This document shows positions 38,154 to 48,276 of a stretch of DNA of 51,373 nucleotides, piece by piece. Origin of the DNA: Pseudomonadota bacterium (GTDB taxonomy: Bacteria; Pseudomonadota; Alphaproteobacteria; Rhizobiales; JAKPQE01). The stretch spans positions 1 to 51,373 of the forward strand of contig JAKPQE010000051.1 of assembly GCA_029572955.1 (NCBI GenBank), read 5' to 3'. The notes under the pieces were generated by a model that made no database searches, was not told the origin of the DNA, and was given only the letters and a program-made list of their open reading frames with translations. Every line of letters starts with the position of its first letter. Position 1 is the stretch's first letter. Made by a program: the position numbers and the translations under genes.

Positions 38154-39356
38154 GTGTCGCAGGCGCGATCCTATCTCGATTGGAACGCGACAAGCCCGCT
38201 GAGGCCGGAGGCCGCAGCGGCGATTTCCGACGCGCTCGCCCGCGCCGGCAACCCCTCTTCCGTCCATGCCGAAGGCCGCGCCGCCCGCGCGATTCTCGAG
38301 CGCGCCCGCGACAGCGTCGCCTTCCTCGTCGGCGCTCCGGGCGCCAATGTCGTCTTCACCGGCAGCGGCACCGAGGCGAACGTCACGGCGCTATGCCCGG
38401 AAATCGTCGTCGACGGCGATGCGGTCCGGGTCGATACGCTGTTCGTCTCGGCGATCGAGCATCCGTCCGTTCTTTCCGGCGGGCGTTTCGCCGCCGAGCG
38501 CGTGCGCCGCATCCCGGTCGACGGCGAGGGCCTCGTCGACATCGACTGGCTCGCCCGCGAACTCGTCCTGGAAATGGCCGAAGGCCGCCGCTCGCTCGTC
38601 TCGGTGATGCTCGCCAACAACGAGACCGGGGTCGTCGAGGACGTCGCCGAGATTGCCCGCGTCGCCCGCGCCGCCGGTGCCTTCAGCCATTGCGACGCGG
38701 TCCAGGCGGCGGCCAGGATGCCGGTTGCGATCGGCATGCTCGGCGTCGACTTCCTGACGCTCTCCGGTCACAAGATCGGCGCCCCGGCCGGCGTCGGCGC
38801 CCTCGTCCTCGGCAGTCCCGATGTCGCGCCCGCCCCGCTGCTCGTCGGCGGCGGCCAGGAGCTGCGCCGCCGCGCCGGCACCGAGAACGTCGCCGGTATC
38901 GCCGGCTTCGGCGCCGCTGCCGAGGCCGCCCGCGAGGCGGTGCTGCACGCGCCAGCCATCGCCGCCCTGCGCGACCGCATCGCGGCCGGCATCGCCGCGA
39001 TCACGCCCGACGCCGTCGTCTTCTCGGCCGGTGCCGGGCGCCTCGCCAATACCCTTTGCTTCGCCGCCGCTGGCCTTCGCGCCGAGACGGCGGTGATCGC
39101 CTTCGATCTCGAGGGCGTGGCGCTGAGTTCCGGCTCCGCCTGCTCGTCCGGCAAGGTCGCCGCCTCGCACGTCCTTGCCGCGATGGGCGTGCCGGCCGAT
39201 CTCGCTCGCGCCGCCCTGCGCGTCTCGATCGGCGCGACGACGGACGAGGCCGACGTCGAGCGGTTCCTCGACGCCTGGAAGAAGATTTCGGCCCGCCGTC
39301 GGCCGATCGACGAAACACTCGGGCAGGACCGGCCGGCAGCCGGCCGCGCCGCCTGA
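38154..39356 (+). CDS. NifS/IscS-like cysteine desulfurase, first suf gene
   Basis: Takes sulfur from cysteine as a persulfide for Fe-S cluster assembly. 400 residues from a GTG start at 38154, preceded by GGGGGAG. The PLP lysine is in LSGHKIGAPAGVG near residue 207 and the active-site Cys in SSGSACSSGK near 330, the loop type of the IscS/NifS group. It is distinct from the SufS gene at the far end of the same operon, so the operon encodes two desulfurases. It precedes sufB by 33 bases. This desulfurase-before-sufB order is common in Rhizobiales. Confidence 0.93.
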   Translation: MSQARSYLDWNATSPLRPEAAAAISDALARAGNPSSVHAEGRAARAILERARDSVAFLVGAPGANVVFTGSGTEANVTALCPEIVVDGDAVRVDTLFVSAIEHPSVLSGGRFAAERVRRIPVDGEGLVDIDWLARELVLEMAEGRRSLVSVMLANNETGVVEDVAEIARVARAAGAFSHCDAVQAAARMPVAIGMLGVDFLTLSGHKIGAPAGVGALVLGSPDVAPAPLLVGGGQELRRRAGTENVAGIAGFGAAAEAAREAVLHAPAIAALRDRIAAGIAAITPDAVVFSAGAGRLANTLCFAAAGLRAETAVIAFDLEGVALSSGSACSSGKVAASHVLAAMGVPADLARAALRVSIGATTDEADVERFLDAWKKISARRRPIDETLGQDRPAAGRAA

Positions 39357-39389
39357 CGACAAGACTTTCCCTGGAGGGTGAACGACAAG

Positions 39390-40840
<1,451 letters not shown>

Positions 40841-40859
<19 letters not shown>

Positions 40860-41652
40860 TGAGTGGTAGGCGCAATGAACTCCGGGAATTTCCTCCGGGC
40901 GTCGGTGAGGCGCTGCAGTACTATGTATACCGATATGTTGATCCAAGAAACGATGAGACTTTCTATGTCGGTAAAGGTGTCGGAAATCGCATTTTTGCAC
41001 ACCTAAATGAAGCCGACGATGCTCAGCGAAAAGGCAAGAAAGTTTCGAGAATTCGCGACGTATGGAATAGTGGAAATGACGCAAGGCTGGTGATTCATCG
41101 CCATAAAATGACAGAAAAAGAGGCGTTCAACGTTGAAGCGGCACTTATTGAGCTGTTTCCGCAAGCCACGAACGAGGTGAGTGGGCACCATAGTTTTGAT
41201 TTTGGTGCTCAGACGATCGATGATTTGATCGTCAAATATGCGGCTGCTCCAGCAACGATCAATTTTCCCGCCGTCTTGATCAACATCAGACAGCTCTGGA
41301 ATGCTGCCAGGATTGACAGGACCATTTCCGTGGATGCCGTTGCTCTCTACGAGGCAACCCGGAAAGCATGGAAGATCAACCCAAATCGACATTTTGATGT
41401 CAAGCACGCCATAGCATGCGCCGATGGAGTCATCCGACAAATCTACTCAATTGACCATTGGAACGTCGCGACAATGGAAAACGGTAACTCAACGGACGAA
41501 CCGGACAGATGGTTGTTCGAAGGTCGTGCGGACGAGGAAAAGGCAAATCTCATAGGGCGATCGATCCGACATTTGCAGGAACCGGGCGCGCAAAATCCAA
41601 TTCTGTGGCTCGACAAAGGCAGCACGGCGGTGAGTGACGAGGGGAGCGTCGG
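40841..41652 (+). repeat. 15-bp direct repeat flanking a 797-bp insert in the suf operon
   Basis: CGAGGGGAGCGTCGG is found exactly at 40841-40855 and at 41638-41652. Each copy is followed by a stop/start overlap (CTGATG and GTAATG). The first copy is the sufB 3' end; the second ends the GIY-YIG gene and supplies the ribosome site (GAGGGGAG) for the small membrane protein. The unit between the starts of the repeats is 797 bp. Confidence 0.93.
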
Positions 41653-41656
41653 GTAA
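40859..41656 (+). CDS. LEM-3/COG3680-like GIY-YIG nuclease domain protein, inserted in the suf operon
   Basis: 265 residues. The N-terminal 90 residues form a GIY-YIG fold of the LEM-3-like type: YYVYRYVDPRNDETFYVGKG holds the two tyrosine motifs, NRIFAH the conserved Arg, and the helix FNVEAALIELF offers the metal-binding Glu. The remaining 170 residues resemble nothing I recognise. The gene is far poorer in G+C than its neighbours: 23 of 60 bases at 40921-40980 are G or C, against 38 of 60 at 40621-40680 in sufB. Its start overlaps the sufB stop, its stop overlaps the next start (TAATG), and its last five residues, EGSVG, repeat the SufB C-terminus. It was most likely acquired as a unit. 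Nuclease activity is inferred from intact motifs. Confidence 0.9.
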
Positions 41657-41856
41657 TGGAAGAAAAGAAGGGTTGGGACTTCTGGAACATCGCGACGCCG
41701 GTGACCGGCCTTGGCTTCGGCTTTGCGGTCGCGAGCCAGTCGGAAGGCTTCTGGCCGCCCGTCATCGCGGCTTTCATCGGCGCCGGCCTGGTGCGCGGCG
41801 TCCAGTATCTCGCCGTCAAGAGCGGCGCCGAACCGGGACCGGACAACGAGGAATGA
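41656..41856 (+). CDS. Small membrane protein of unknown function in the suf operon
   Basis: 66 residues. It has a charged start (MEEKKGWDFWN) and a hydrophobic middle that could form one or two short helices (residues 12-26 and 34-50). The tail is Glu-rich and hydrophilic. No family was recognised. Translation would use the GAGGGGAG inside the duplicated sufB end, and the start overlaps the preceding stop (TAATG). Base composition is high-GC like the rest of the operon, so it is probably the original neighbour of sufB. It lies 77 bases before sufC. Confidence 0.75.
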   Translation: MEEKKGWDFWNIATPVTGLGFGFAVASQSEGFWPPVIAAFIGAGLVRGVQYLAVKSGAEPGPDNEE

Positions 41857-41933
41857 CCGGGCGCGCCGCGCGCGGACACCGGAACGAAATTCGCACAGCC
41901 GGTTCAGGGGCTGACAGGGACAGGAAAAGAGAA

Positions 41934-42682
<749 letters not shown>

Positions 42683-42683
<1 letters not shown>

Positions 42684-44014
42684 TGGCCGCCCCGAGCACC
42701 GTCCGCCGCACGCCGGCCGAGGATGCGCTGATCGAGCGCTTCGGCGCCGTGCGCGCCGAGCTGCCCGGCAGCGCCGAGGTCGCCGGCTGGCGCGAAGCCG
42801 CGTTCGAGCGTTTTGCCGAGGCCGGCCTGCCGCATCGCCGCGTCGAGGCCTGGAAGTACACCGACCTGAAGCGCCTGATGGCGAGCGCCGCCCCGGTCGC
42901 CGCGCCCGTTGCCGACCTCTCCGGCGTCGCGGCGATGGACCTCCTCGCCGGTGTCGAGCGCCATCGCCTCGTCTTCGTCAACGGCCGCTTCGCGCCGGCG
43001 CTCTCCGACGCGGGCCTTCCCGAGGGCGTCGCCGTGACGACCATCGCCGAGGCCCTCGGAGCCGGCGACAAGGCCGTCGCCGATGCCCTCGCCGCGGCGA
43101 GCGCGCCGATCGCCGAGGATGCCGCGGTCGCGCTCAACACCGCGTTCCTGTCCGACGGTGCGGTGATCCGCATTGCCGCCGCGGCCGCCGTCGCCACGCC
43201 GATCGAGATCGCCAACGTCTTTGCCGGCGCCGAGGCCGGCGCGGCGACGCTGCGCCATCTCGTCGTCCTCGGCGCCGATGCCTCGGCCGACGTGATCGAG
43301 ACCTTCGCCGGCCCCGATCTCGCCTATGAGACCAATGCGCTGACGGCGCTCGATCTCGGCCTCGGTGCCCGCCTCGGCTACACCCGGCTGCAGGCCGAGG
43401 GTGGCTCGGCGCTGCATCTCGGCACGGTCAGCGCCCGCATCGCCGCGAGCGCCAATCTCCAGCTCTTCAACCTGATGATCGGCGCCGCCGTCGCCCGCGC
43501 CCAGGTCTTCTTCGCCTTCGAGGGCGAGGGCGGCAATCTCGACATCCGCGGCGCCACCCTCGGCGACGACCGTCAGCATGCCGACGTGACGCTGATGGTC
43601 GACCATGCCGTGCCTCACTGCACCAGCACCGAGACGCTGAAGGCGGTACTCGGCGGCGAGGCGCGCGCCGTCTTCCAGGGCAATATCCTCGTGCGCCAGC
43701 ACGCCCAGCACACCGACGCGCGGATGATGCTGAACGCGCTGCTGCGCTCCGAGACGGCCGAGTTCGACGCCAAGCCGGAACTCGAGATCTATGCCGACGA
43801 CGTCCAGTGCGCCCACGGCGCGACGTCCGGCGCGCTCGACGAGAACCTGCTGTTCTATCTCCTGTCGCGCGGCATCCCGCGCGCCGAGGCCGAGGAGCTG
43901 CTGATCGTCGCCTTCCTCGGCCAGGTTCTCCAGGAGATCCCGAACGAGACGGTCGCCGCGGCCGTCTCCGGCCTCGTCGAGAGTTGGTTGGCAGCGAGGA
44001 GGGGGACGAAATGA
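42683..44014 (+). CDS. sufD: Fe-S cluster assembly scaffold subunit SufD
   Basis: SufB paralogue that completes the SufBC2D scaffold and helps iron entry. 443 residues. The N-terminal region has EAWKYTDLKRL, shared by SufD proteins. The C-terminal beta-helix has TLMVDHAVPHCTSTETLKAV, FQGNILVRQHAQHTDARM, ADDVQCAHGATSGALDENLLFYLLSRG and the final helix. The ATG at 42683 overlaps the sufC stop and the TGA overlaps the sufS start (ATGA). A GTG one codon upstream is an alternative start. Confidence 0.96.
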
Positions 44015-45264
44015 GCCTCGAGACGATCGCCCGCGCCGCCGCCGCGCCCTATGACGTCGAAGCCGTCCGCAAGGATTTCCCGATCCTTGCCCGCGAGGTC
44101 TACGGCAAGCCGCTCGTCTATCTCGACAATGGCGCCAGCGCCCAGAAGCCGCGCCAGGTGATCGACGCGGTGACCAACGCCTATTCCTTCGAATACGCCA
44201 ACGTCGACCGCGGCCTGCACTATCTCTCCAACACCGTCACCGACCATTTCGAGGATGCCCGCGAGACTGTCCGGGCCTTCCTCAACGCCGCCTCGACCGA
44301 CGAGATCATCTTCACCCGCAACGCGACGGAATCGCTCAATCTCGTCGCGTCCTCGCTCGGCGGCATGCTGCTCGACGAGGGTGACGAGATCATCCTCTCG
44401 GTGATGGAGCACCACTCCAACATCGTGCCCTGGCATTTCCATCGCGAGCGCAAGGGTGCCGTCATCCGCTGGGCGCCGGTCGCCGACGACGGCAGCTTCC
44501 TCCTCGACGAGTTCGAGAAGCTGATCGGCCCGAAGACCAGGCTCGTCGCCATCACCCACATGTCGAACGTGCTCGGCACGGTCGTCCCGGTGAAGGAGGT
44601 GATCCGCATCGCCCATGCGCGCGGCATCCCGGTCGTCGTCGACGGCAGCCAGGCGACGGTGCACATGCCGGTCGACGTCCGCGACCTCGACGCCGACTTC
44701 TACATCTTCACCGGCCACAAGGTGTACGGCCCGAGCGGCATCGGCGTGCTCTACGGCAAGCGCGACTGGCTCGCCAAGATGCCGCCCTATACCGGCGGCG
44801 GCGAGATGATCAAGGACGTCACGCTCGACAACGTCACCTATGGCGAGCCGCCGCATCGCTTCGAGGCCGGCACGCCGCCGATCGTCCAGGCGATCGGCCT
44901 TGCCGCCGCGCTGAAATACATGGACGGCATCGGCCGCGACCGGATCGCCGCCCACGAGGCCGATCTCGGCGACTACGCCCACCGGCGCCTCGCCGAGCTC
45001 AACAGCATCCGCATCATCGGCACGGCGCCGGGCAAGGGCGCGATCGTCTCCTTCGAGATGGTCGGCGCCCATGCCCACGACGTCTCGACGATCATCGACC
45101 GCGAAGGCGTCGCGGTGCGCGCCGGGACCCATTGCGCCCAGCCGCTCTTGGCGCGCTTCGGCGTCACCTCGACCTGCCGCGCCTCGTTCGGGCTCTACAA
45201 CACCCGCGCCGAGGTCGACCGTCTGGTCGAGGCACTGATCAAGGCGCAGAGATTTTTCGCATGA
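44011..45264 (+). CDS. sufS: Cysteine desulfurase SufS
   Basis: Group II cysteine desulfurase delivering sulfur to the SUF scaffold. 417 residues. Signatures: FPILAREVYGKPLVYLDNGA, ATESLNLVASSL, MEHHSNIVPW, the PLP lysine in FTGHKVYGPSGIGVLYG near residue 236, and the active Cys in RAGTHCAQPLL near 375. Group II enzymes usually need a SufE or SufU partner, but no such gene is in the operon. The start overlaps the sufD stop, with AGGAGGGGG upstream. Confidence 0.96.
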   Translation: MSLETIARAAAAPYDVEAVRKDFPILAREVYGKPLVYLDNGASAQKPRQVIDAVTNAYSFEYANVDRGLHYLSNTVTDHFEDARETVRAFLNAASTDEIIFTRNATESLNLVASSLGGMLLDEGDEIILSVMEHHSNIVPWHFHRERKGAVIRWAPVADDGSFLLDEFEKLIGPKTRLVAITHMSNVLGTVVPVKEVIRIAHARGIPVVVDGSQATVHMPVDVRDLDADFYIFTGHKVYGPSGIGVLYGKRDWLAKMPPYTGGGEMIKDVTLDNVTYGEPPHRFEAGTPPIVQAIGLAAALKYMDGIGRDRIAAHEADLGDYAHRRLAELNSIRIIGTAPGKGAIVSFEMVGAHAHDVSTIIDREGVAVRAGTHCAQPLLARFGVTSTCRASFGLYNTRAEVDRLVEALIKAQRFFA

Positions 45265-45275
45265 GGGACGAGACC

Positions 45276-45701
45276 ATGCACGAAGATGCCGCCGTAACGG
45301 ATGGCGAGGCCGCCAAGACCGAGGCCGCCGGCGAGATGTTCGTCGACGGGGCCAAGGCCGAGACGGTTGCCGGCGCCTCCATCCCGCAGGAAGAGATCGA
45401 CCGGATCACCCGCGACATCGTATCGGCCCTGAAGACCGTCTACGATCCGGAAATCCCGGTCGACATCTACGAACTCGGCCTTATCTACCGGATCGATATC
45501 GACGATGACCGCAACATCGCCGTCGACATGACGCTGACCGCGCCCGGCTGCCCGGTCGCCGGCGACATGCCCGGCTGGGTCGAGAACGCCATCGGCACCG
45601 TGCCCGGCATCGCCGACGTCAAGGTCAAGCTGGTGTTCGATCCGCCCTGGACCCCGGACCGCATGTCCGACGAGGCCCGCATCATGCTCGACTGGTACTG
45701 A
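45276..45701 (+). CDS. sufT: MIP18-family (DUF59) Fe-S assembly protein SufT
   Basis: Helper for Fe-S cluster maturation. 141 residues from the ATG at 45276, which has AGGGA seven bases upstream; an ATG at 45261 overlapping the sufS stop would add five residues. The N-terminal 40 residues are Ala/Glu-rich and probably flexible. The DUF59 domain follows: VYDPEIPVDIYELGLIYRIDI, VDMTLTAPGCPVAGDMPGWV with the conserved Cys, and VKVKLVFDPPWTPDRMS. It lies between sufS and sufA. Confidence 0.94.
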   Translation: MHEDAAVTDGEAAKTEAAGEMFVDGAKAETVAGASIPQEEIDRITRDIVSALKTVYDPEIPVDIYELGLIYRIDIDDDRNIAVDMTLTAPGCPVAGDMPGWVENAIGTVPGIADVKVKLVFDPPWTPDRMSDEARIMLDWY

Positions 45702-45736
45702 GCCGCCGCCGAACGCGCCATCGCGAGGATAGATCC

Positions 45737-46105
45737 ATGTTGAAAGCCCGCAGTGTGATGTCCGTGACCGATGCCGCCGCCGCGCGCATCCGCGAGATCA
45801 TCGAGAATGCCGACCGCCCGGTCGCCGGCATCCGGGTCGGCCTCAAGACCTCCGGCTGCGCCGGCATGGCCTATCAGGTCGACCTCGTCGAGACGCCGGA
45901 CCCGCGTGACGACGTTGTCGAGGAGAAGGGGGTCAAGGTGTTCATCGACCCGGCCGCCGTGCTCTACGTCATCGGCTCGACGATGGACTTCCGGACGAGC
46001 AAGCTCTCCTCCGGCTTCGTCTTCGACAACCCGAACCAGACGTCGGCCTGCGGCTGCGGCGAGTCCGTGGCGCTCGCACCGGCCAATCCGGCCAATGTCG
46101 GCTGA
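45737..46105 (+). CDS. sufA: A-type Fe-S carrier protein SufA
   Basis: Carries clusters from the scaffold to apo-proteins. 122 residues. The three conserved cluster ligands are in GLKTSGCAGMAYQVDLV and SACGCGES. FIDPAAVLYVIGSTMDF is the family hallmark. It lies 35 bases after sufT, and its end overlaps the tenA start by 11 bases, so tenA belongs to the same transcript. Confidence 0.96.
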   Translation: MLKARSVMSVTDAAAARIREIIENADRPVAGIRVGLKTSGCAGMAYQVDLVETPDPRDDVVEEKGVKVFIDPAAVLYVIGSTMDFRTSKLSSGFVFDNPNQTSACGCGESVALAPANPANVG

Positions 46106-46784
46106 GGCATCGCCCGCCGGCTCGCTCTTTGCGCGCCTGAAGGCCGCCGCCGCTCCGACGTGGGGCGAATATGTCGGCCATCCCTTCGTCGAGGCCATGG
46201 CCGACGGTACGCTGCCCGAGGCGGCGTTCCGGCACTATCTGGTGCAGGACTACCTGTTCCTCATCCATTTCGCCCGTGCCTATGCGCTCGCGGCCTACAA
46301 GGGCGCGAGCCTTGCGGAAATTCGCGCCGGCGCAGCGGGGCTGTCCAATATTGTCGACAACGAGATGGGCCTGCATGTGAAGCTCTGCGCGAGCTGGGGG
46401 CTCTCGCCGGCCGACCTCGAGGCGGCGCCCGAAGCGCGCGCCACGATGGCCTACACTCGCTTCGTGCTCGAGACCGGCCTGCGCGGCGATCTCCTCGATC
46501 TCCACGTCGCGCTCGCCCCCTGCATGGTCGGCTATGCCGAGATCGCCGAGGCCCTTGCCGCCCGGCCCGGCGCGCTCGCTCCGGAAAACCCCTATGCCGT
46601 CTGGATCGGCGAATATGCGAGCGACGGCTACCAGGCCGTCGCAGCCGCAGCGATCGACAATCTCGACCGCCTCGCCGGCGAGGTCATGACCGAGCGGCGC
46701 TTCCCGAGGCTTGCCCGCATTTTCGAGCAGGCGACCCGTCTCGAAGCCGATTTTTGGCAAATGGGTCTCACTCTGGCAGTCTGA
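46095..46784 (+). CDS. tenA: TenA-family aminopyrimidine aminohydrolase (thiaminase II)
   Basis: Salvages thiamine pyrimidine by hydrolysing 4-amino-5-aminomethyl-2-methylpyrimidine. 229 residues, all-helical fold. The family motifs are FRHYLVQDYLFLIHFARAYA, the active Cys in ALAPCMVGYAEI, YAVWIGEYAS and a C-terminal FWQMG. The ATG at 46095 lies inside the sufA 3' end (11-base overlap), which gives the full TenA length. It extends the suf operon; a functional link is possible since thiamine synthesis depends on the Fe-S enzyme ThiC, but that is inference. Confidence 0.93.
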   Translation: MSAEASPAGSLFARLKAAAAPTWGEYVGHPFVEAMADGTLPEAAFRHYLVQDYLFLIHFARAYALAAYKGASLAEIRAGAAGLSNIVDNEMGLHVKLCASWGLSPADLEAAPEARATMAYTRFVLETGLRGDLLDLHVALAPCMVGYAEIAEALAARPGALAPENPYAVWIGEYASDGYQAVAAAAIDNLDRLAGEVMTERRFPRLARIFEQATRLEADFWQMGLTLAV

Positions 46785-46818
46785 GCGCCTGTTGACGCGC
46801 GCGCCGCGGGGAGGGGGT

Positions 46819-47181
46819 ATGACCAACGAGTTCGACAACTTCCTGCAGGAACAGTTCGCGCCGCTCGGCGATATCCGCATCAAGCGGATGTTCGGCGGCC
46901 TCGGCGTCTTCAAGGGCGACCTGATGTTCGCCCTCGTTGCCTATGACGTCCTCTATTTCAAGGCCGACGCGGCGACCATTCCCGCCTTCGAGGCCGAGGG
47001 CTGCGGGCCGTTCGTCTACGAGGGCAGGGCCGTCAGGCGGCCACTTCGATCTCGCCGGCGTCGCTCTTGGTCTGGTTGCGGCCGCCGCGCTTGGCGGCGT
47101 AGAGGCAGGAGTCGGACCGCTCGATCAGGGTCTGCACCGAGTCGCCCTCGCGATAGGTGGCCGCGCCGATCGAGATGGTGA
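46819..47181 (+). pseudogene. Truncated TfoX N-terminal domain protein
   Basis: The first 70 residues are a typical TfoX_N domain (FAPLGDIRIKRMFGGLGVFKGDLMFALVAY and VLYFKADAATIPAFEAEG). Similarity ends at FVYEGRA around 47031. Full-length relatives continue with a conserved SYWRLPE segment of about 30 residues, which is missing. The frame instead runs on as arginine-rich sequence antisense to the 3' end of the GGDEF gene, whose stop codon lies at 47033-47035, and stops at 47181. The ATG has a strong GGAGGGGG site and lies 34 bases after tenA, so it may be expressed as a fragment. Probably a broken gene left by a rearrangement. Confidence 0.75.
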
Positions 47182-48079
47182 TCCGGCCGAGATTCTCGCC
47201 GGTCGAGCGCTTGACCAGCTCCTTCGACATCACCGCCATGCGGATGTGCTCGGCGACGGCGACGGCCTGCTCGGAATTGGTCTTCGGCAGCACCACGGCG
47301 AATTCCTCGCCGCCGTAACGGCAGGCGATGTCGCGGCCCTTGACGTTCTGCTTCAGCGCCATCGCGACGAGGCGCAGCACCTGGTCGCCGGTCTGGTGGC
47401 CCCAGGTATCGTTGAACTTCTTGAAGTGGTCGATGTCGGTCAAGAGCAGCGACAGCGGCTCGCCGCTCTCGCGGGCGATCGTCAGCTCGCGCTCGATCGA
47501 CATGTCGAAGCACTTGCGGTTGGCAAGCGTGGTCAGCGGGTCGGTCAGCGACTCGAAGCGGATCGCCTCGAGGTTCTGCTGCAGCTCGTCGATCTGGCGC
47601 TTCGATTCGGCCAGCTTGCCCTCGAGCTTGCGGTTGTTCGCCTCGACGCTCTTGGTCGTCGCGATGAGGTCGGCGACGATCGCCTTGACCGTGTCGCGGT
47701 CCTCGGTCCGCGACAGCTCCTTGGTGGCGCCGCGCAGGGACTGGTTGAGGGTGTGGGTCTCGCCGAGGGCGGATTCGACGAGGGCGAGGATCTCGCTGAC
47801 CTCGTCCGACATGCGGTTGCCGACCTGCTCGACACGGTCGCTGACCTTCAGCGGCGACAGGAACTGGTCGTAGAGATGGCCGGTCTCCTCGGAGGTCAGC
47901 CGGCCGCGGGCGCGCAGGATCTCGTTGACCGACTTGTTGAGGTCGTGATTGAAGCCGGCGGCGTAGGTGTACCAGAGCTCGTAATTGCGCGGATAGGCGG
48001 GCAGTTCGCTGATCTTGAGCTGACCGAGCGCGTTTTCTGCGTAGGACAGGGTTCGCTTCAGTTCCACCACGTCAAACAT
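47033..48079 (-). CDS. GGDEF-domain protein, probable diguanylate cyclase
   Basis: 348 residues. The N-terminal part (residues 1-165) has no membrane helix. It opens with YPRNYELWYTYAAGFNHDLNKSV and ends in a coiled coil (LEGKLAESKRQIDELQQNLE). The GGDEF domain covers about 175-335 with LTDPLTTLANRKCFD, DIDHFKKFNDTWGHQTGDQVLR and the active-site RYGGEEFAVVLP near residue 257. The inhibitory I-site RxxD is not evident: the place holds KGRD. It should therefore make cyclic di-GMP without classic product inhibition. The gene is downstream of the DEAD-box gene on the same strand (197-bp gap) and converges on the tfoX fragment. Confidence 0.92.
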   Translation of the reverse strand: MFDVVELKRTLSYAENALGQLKISELPAYPRNYELWYTYAAGFNHDLNKSVNEILRARGRLTSEETGHLYDQFLSPLKVSDRVEQVGNRMSDEVSEILALVESALGETHTLNQSLRGATKELSRTEDRDTVKAIVADLIATTKSVEANNRKLEGKLAESKRQIDELQQNLEAIRFESLTDPLTTLANRKCFDMSIERELTIARESGEPLSLLLTDIDHFKKFNDTWGHQTGDQVLRLVAMALKQNVKGRDIACRYGGEEFAVVLPKTNSEQAVAVAEHIRMAVMSKELVKRSTGENLGRITISIGAATYREGDSVQTLIERSDSCLYAAKRGGRNQTKSDAGEIEVAA

Positions 48080-48276
48080 TTCTTATCCTTTGTGCGCCCA
48101 CCGGCCATGTCTTGTCGCCTCGTCACCCCCGTGATGGAGAGTCGAACAAGCTGGTCTTTTTCCGGAGGTTGCGGGAAATCGATAAACGCGCGGTTAAAAA
48201 TGCCCATACCCTTACGGATTTGGCCATCTGCGCGTTTTTGTCCGAGTGTTTCGTGCCCGCCGGCCGGCGGCGGGCG

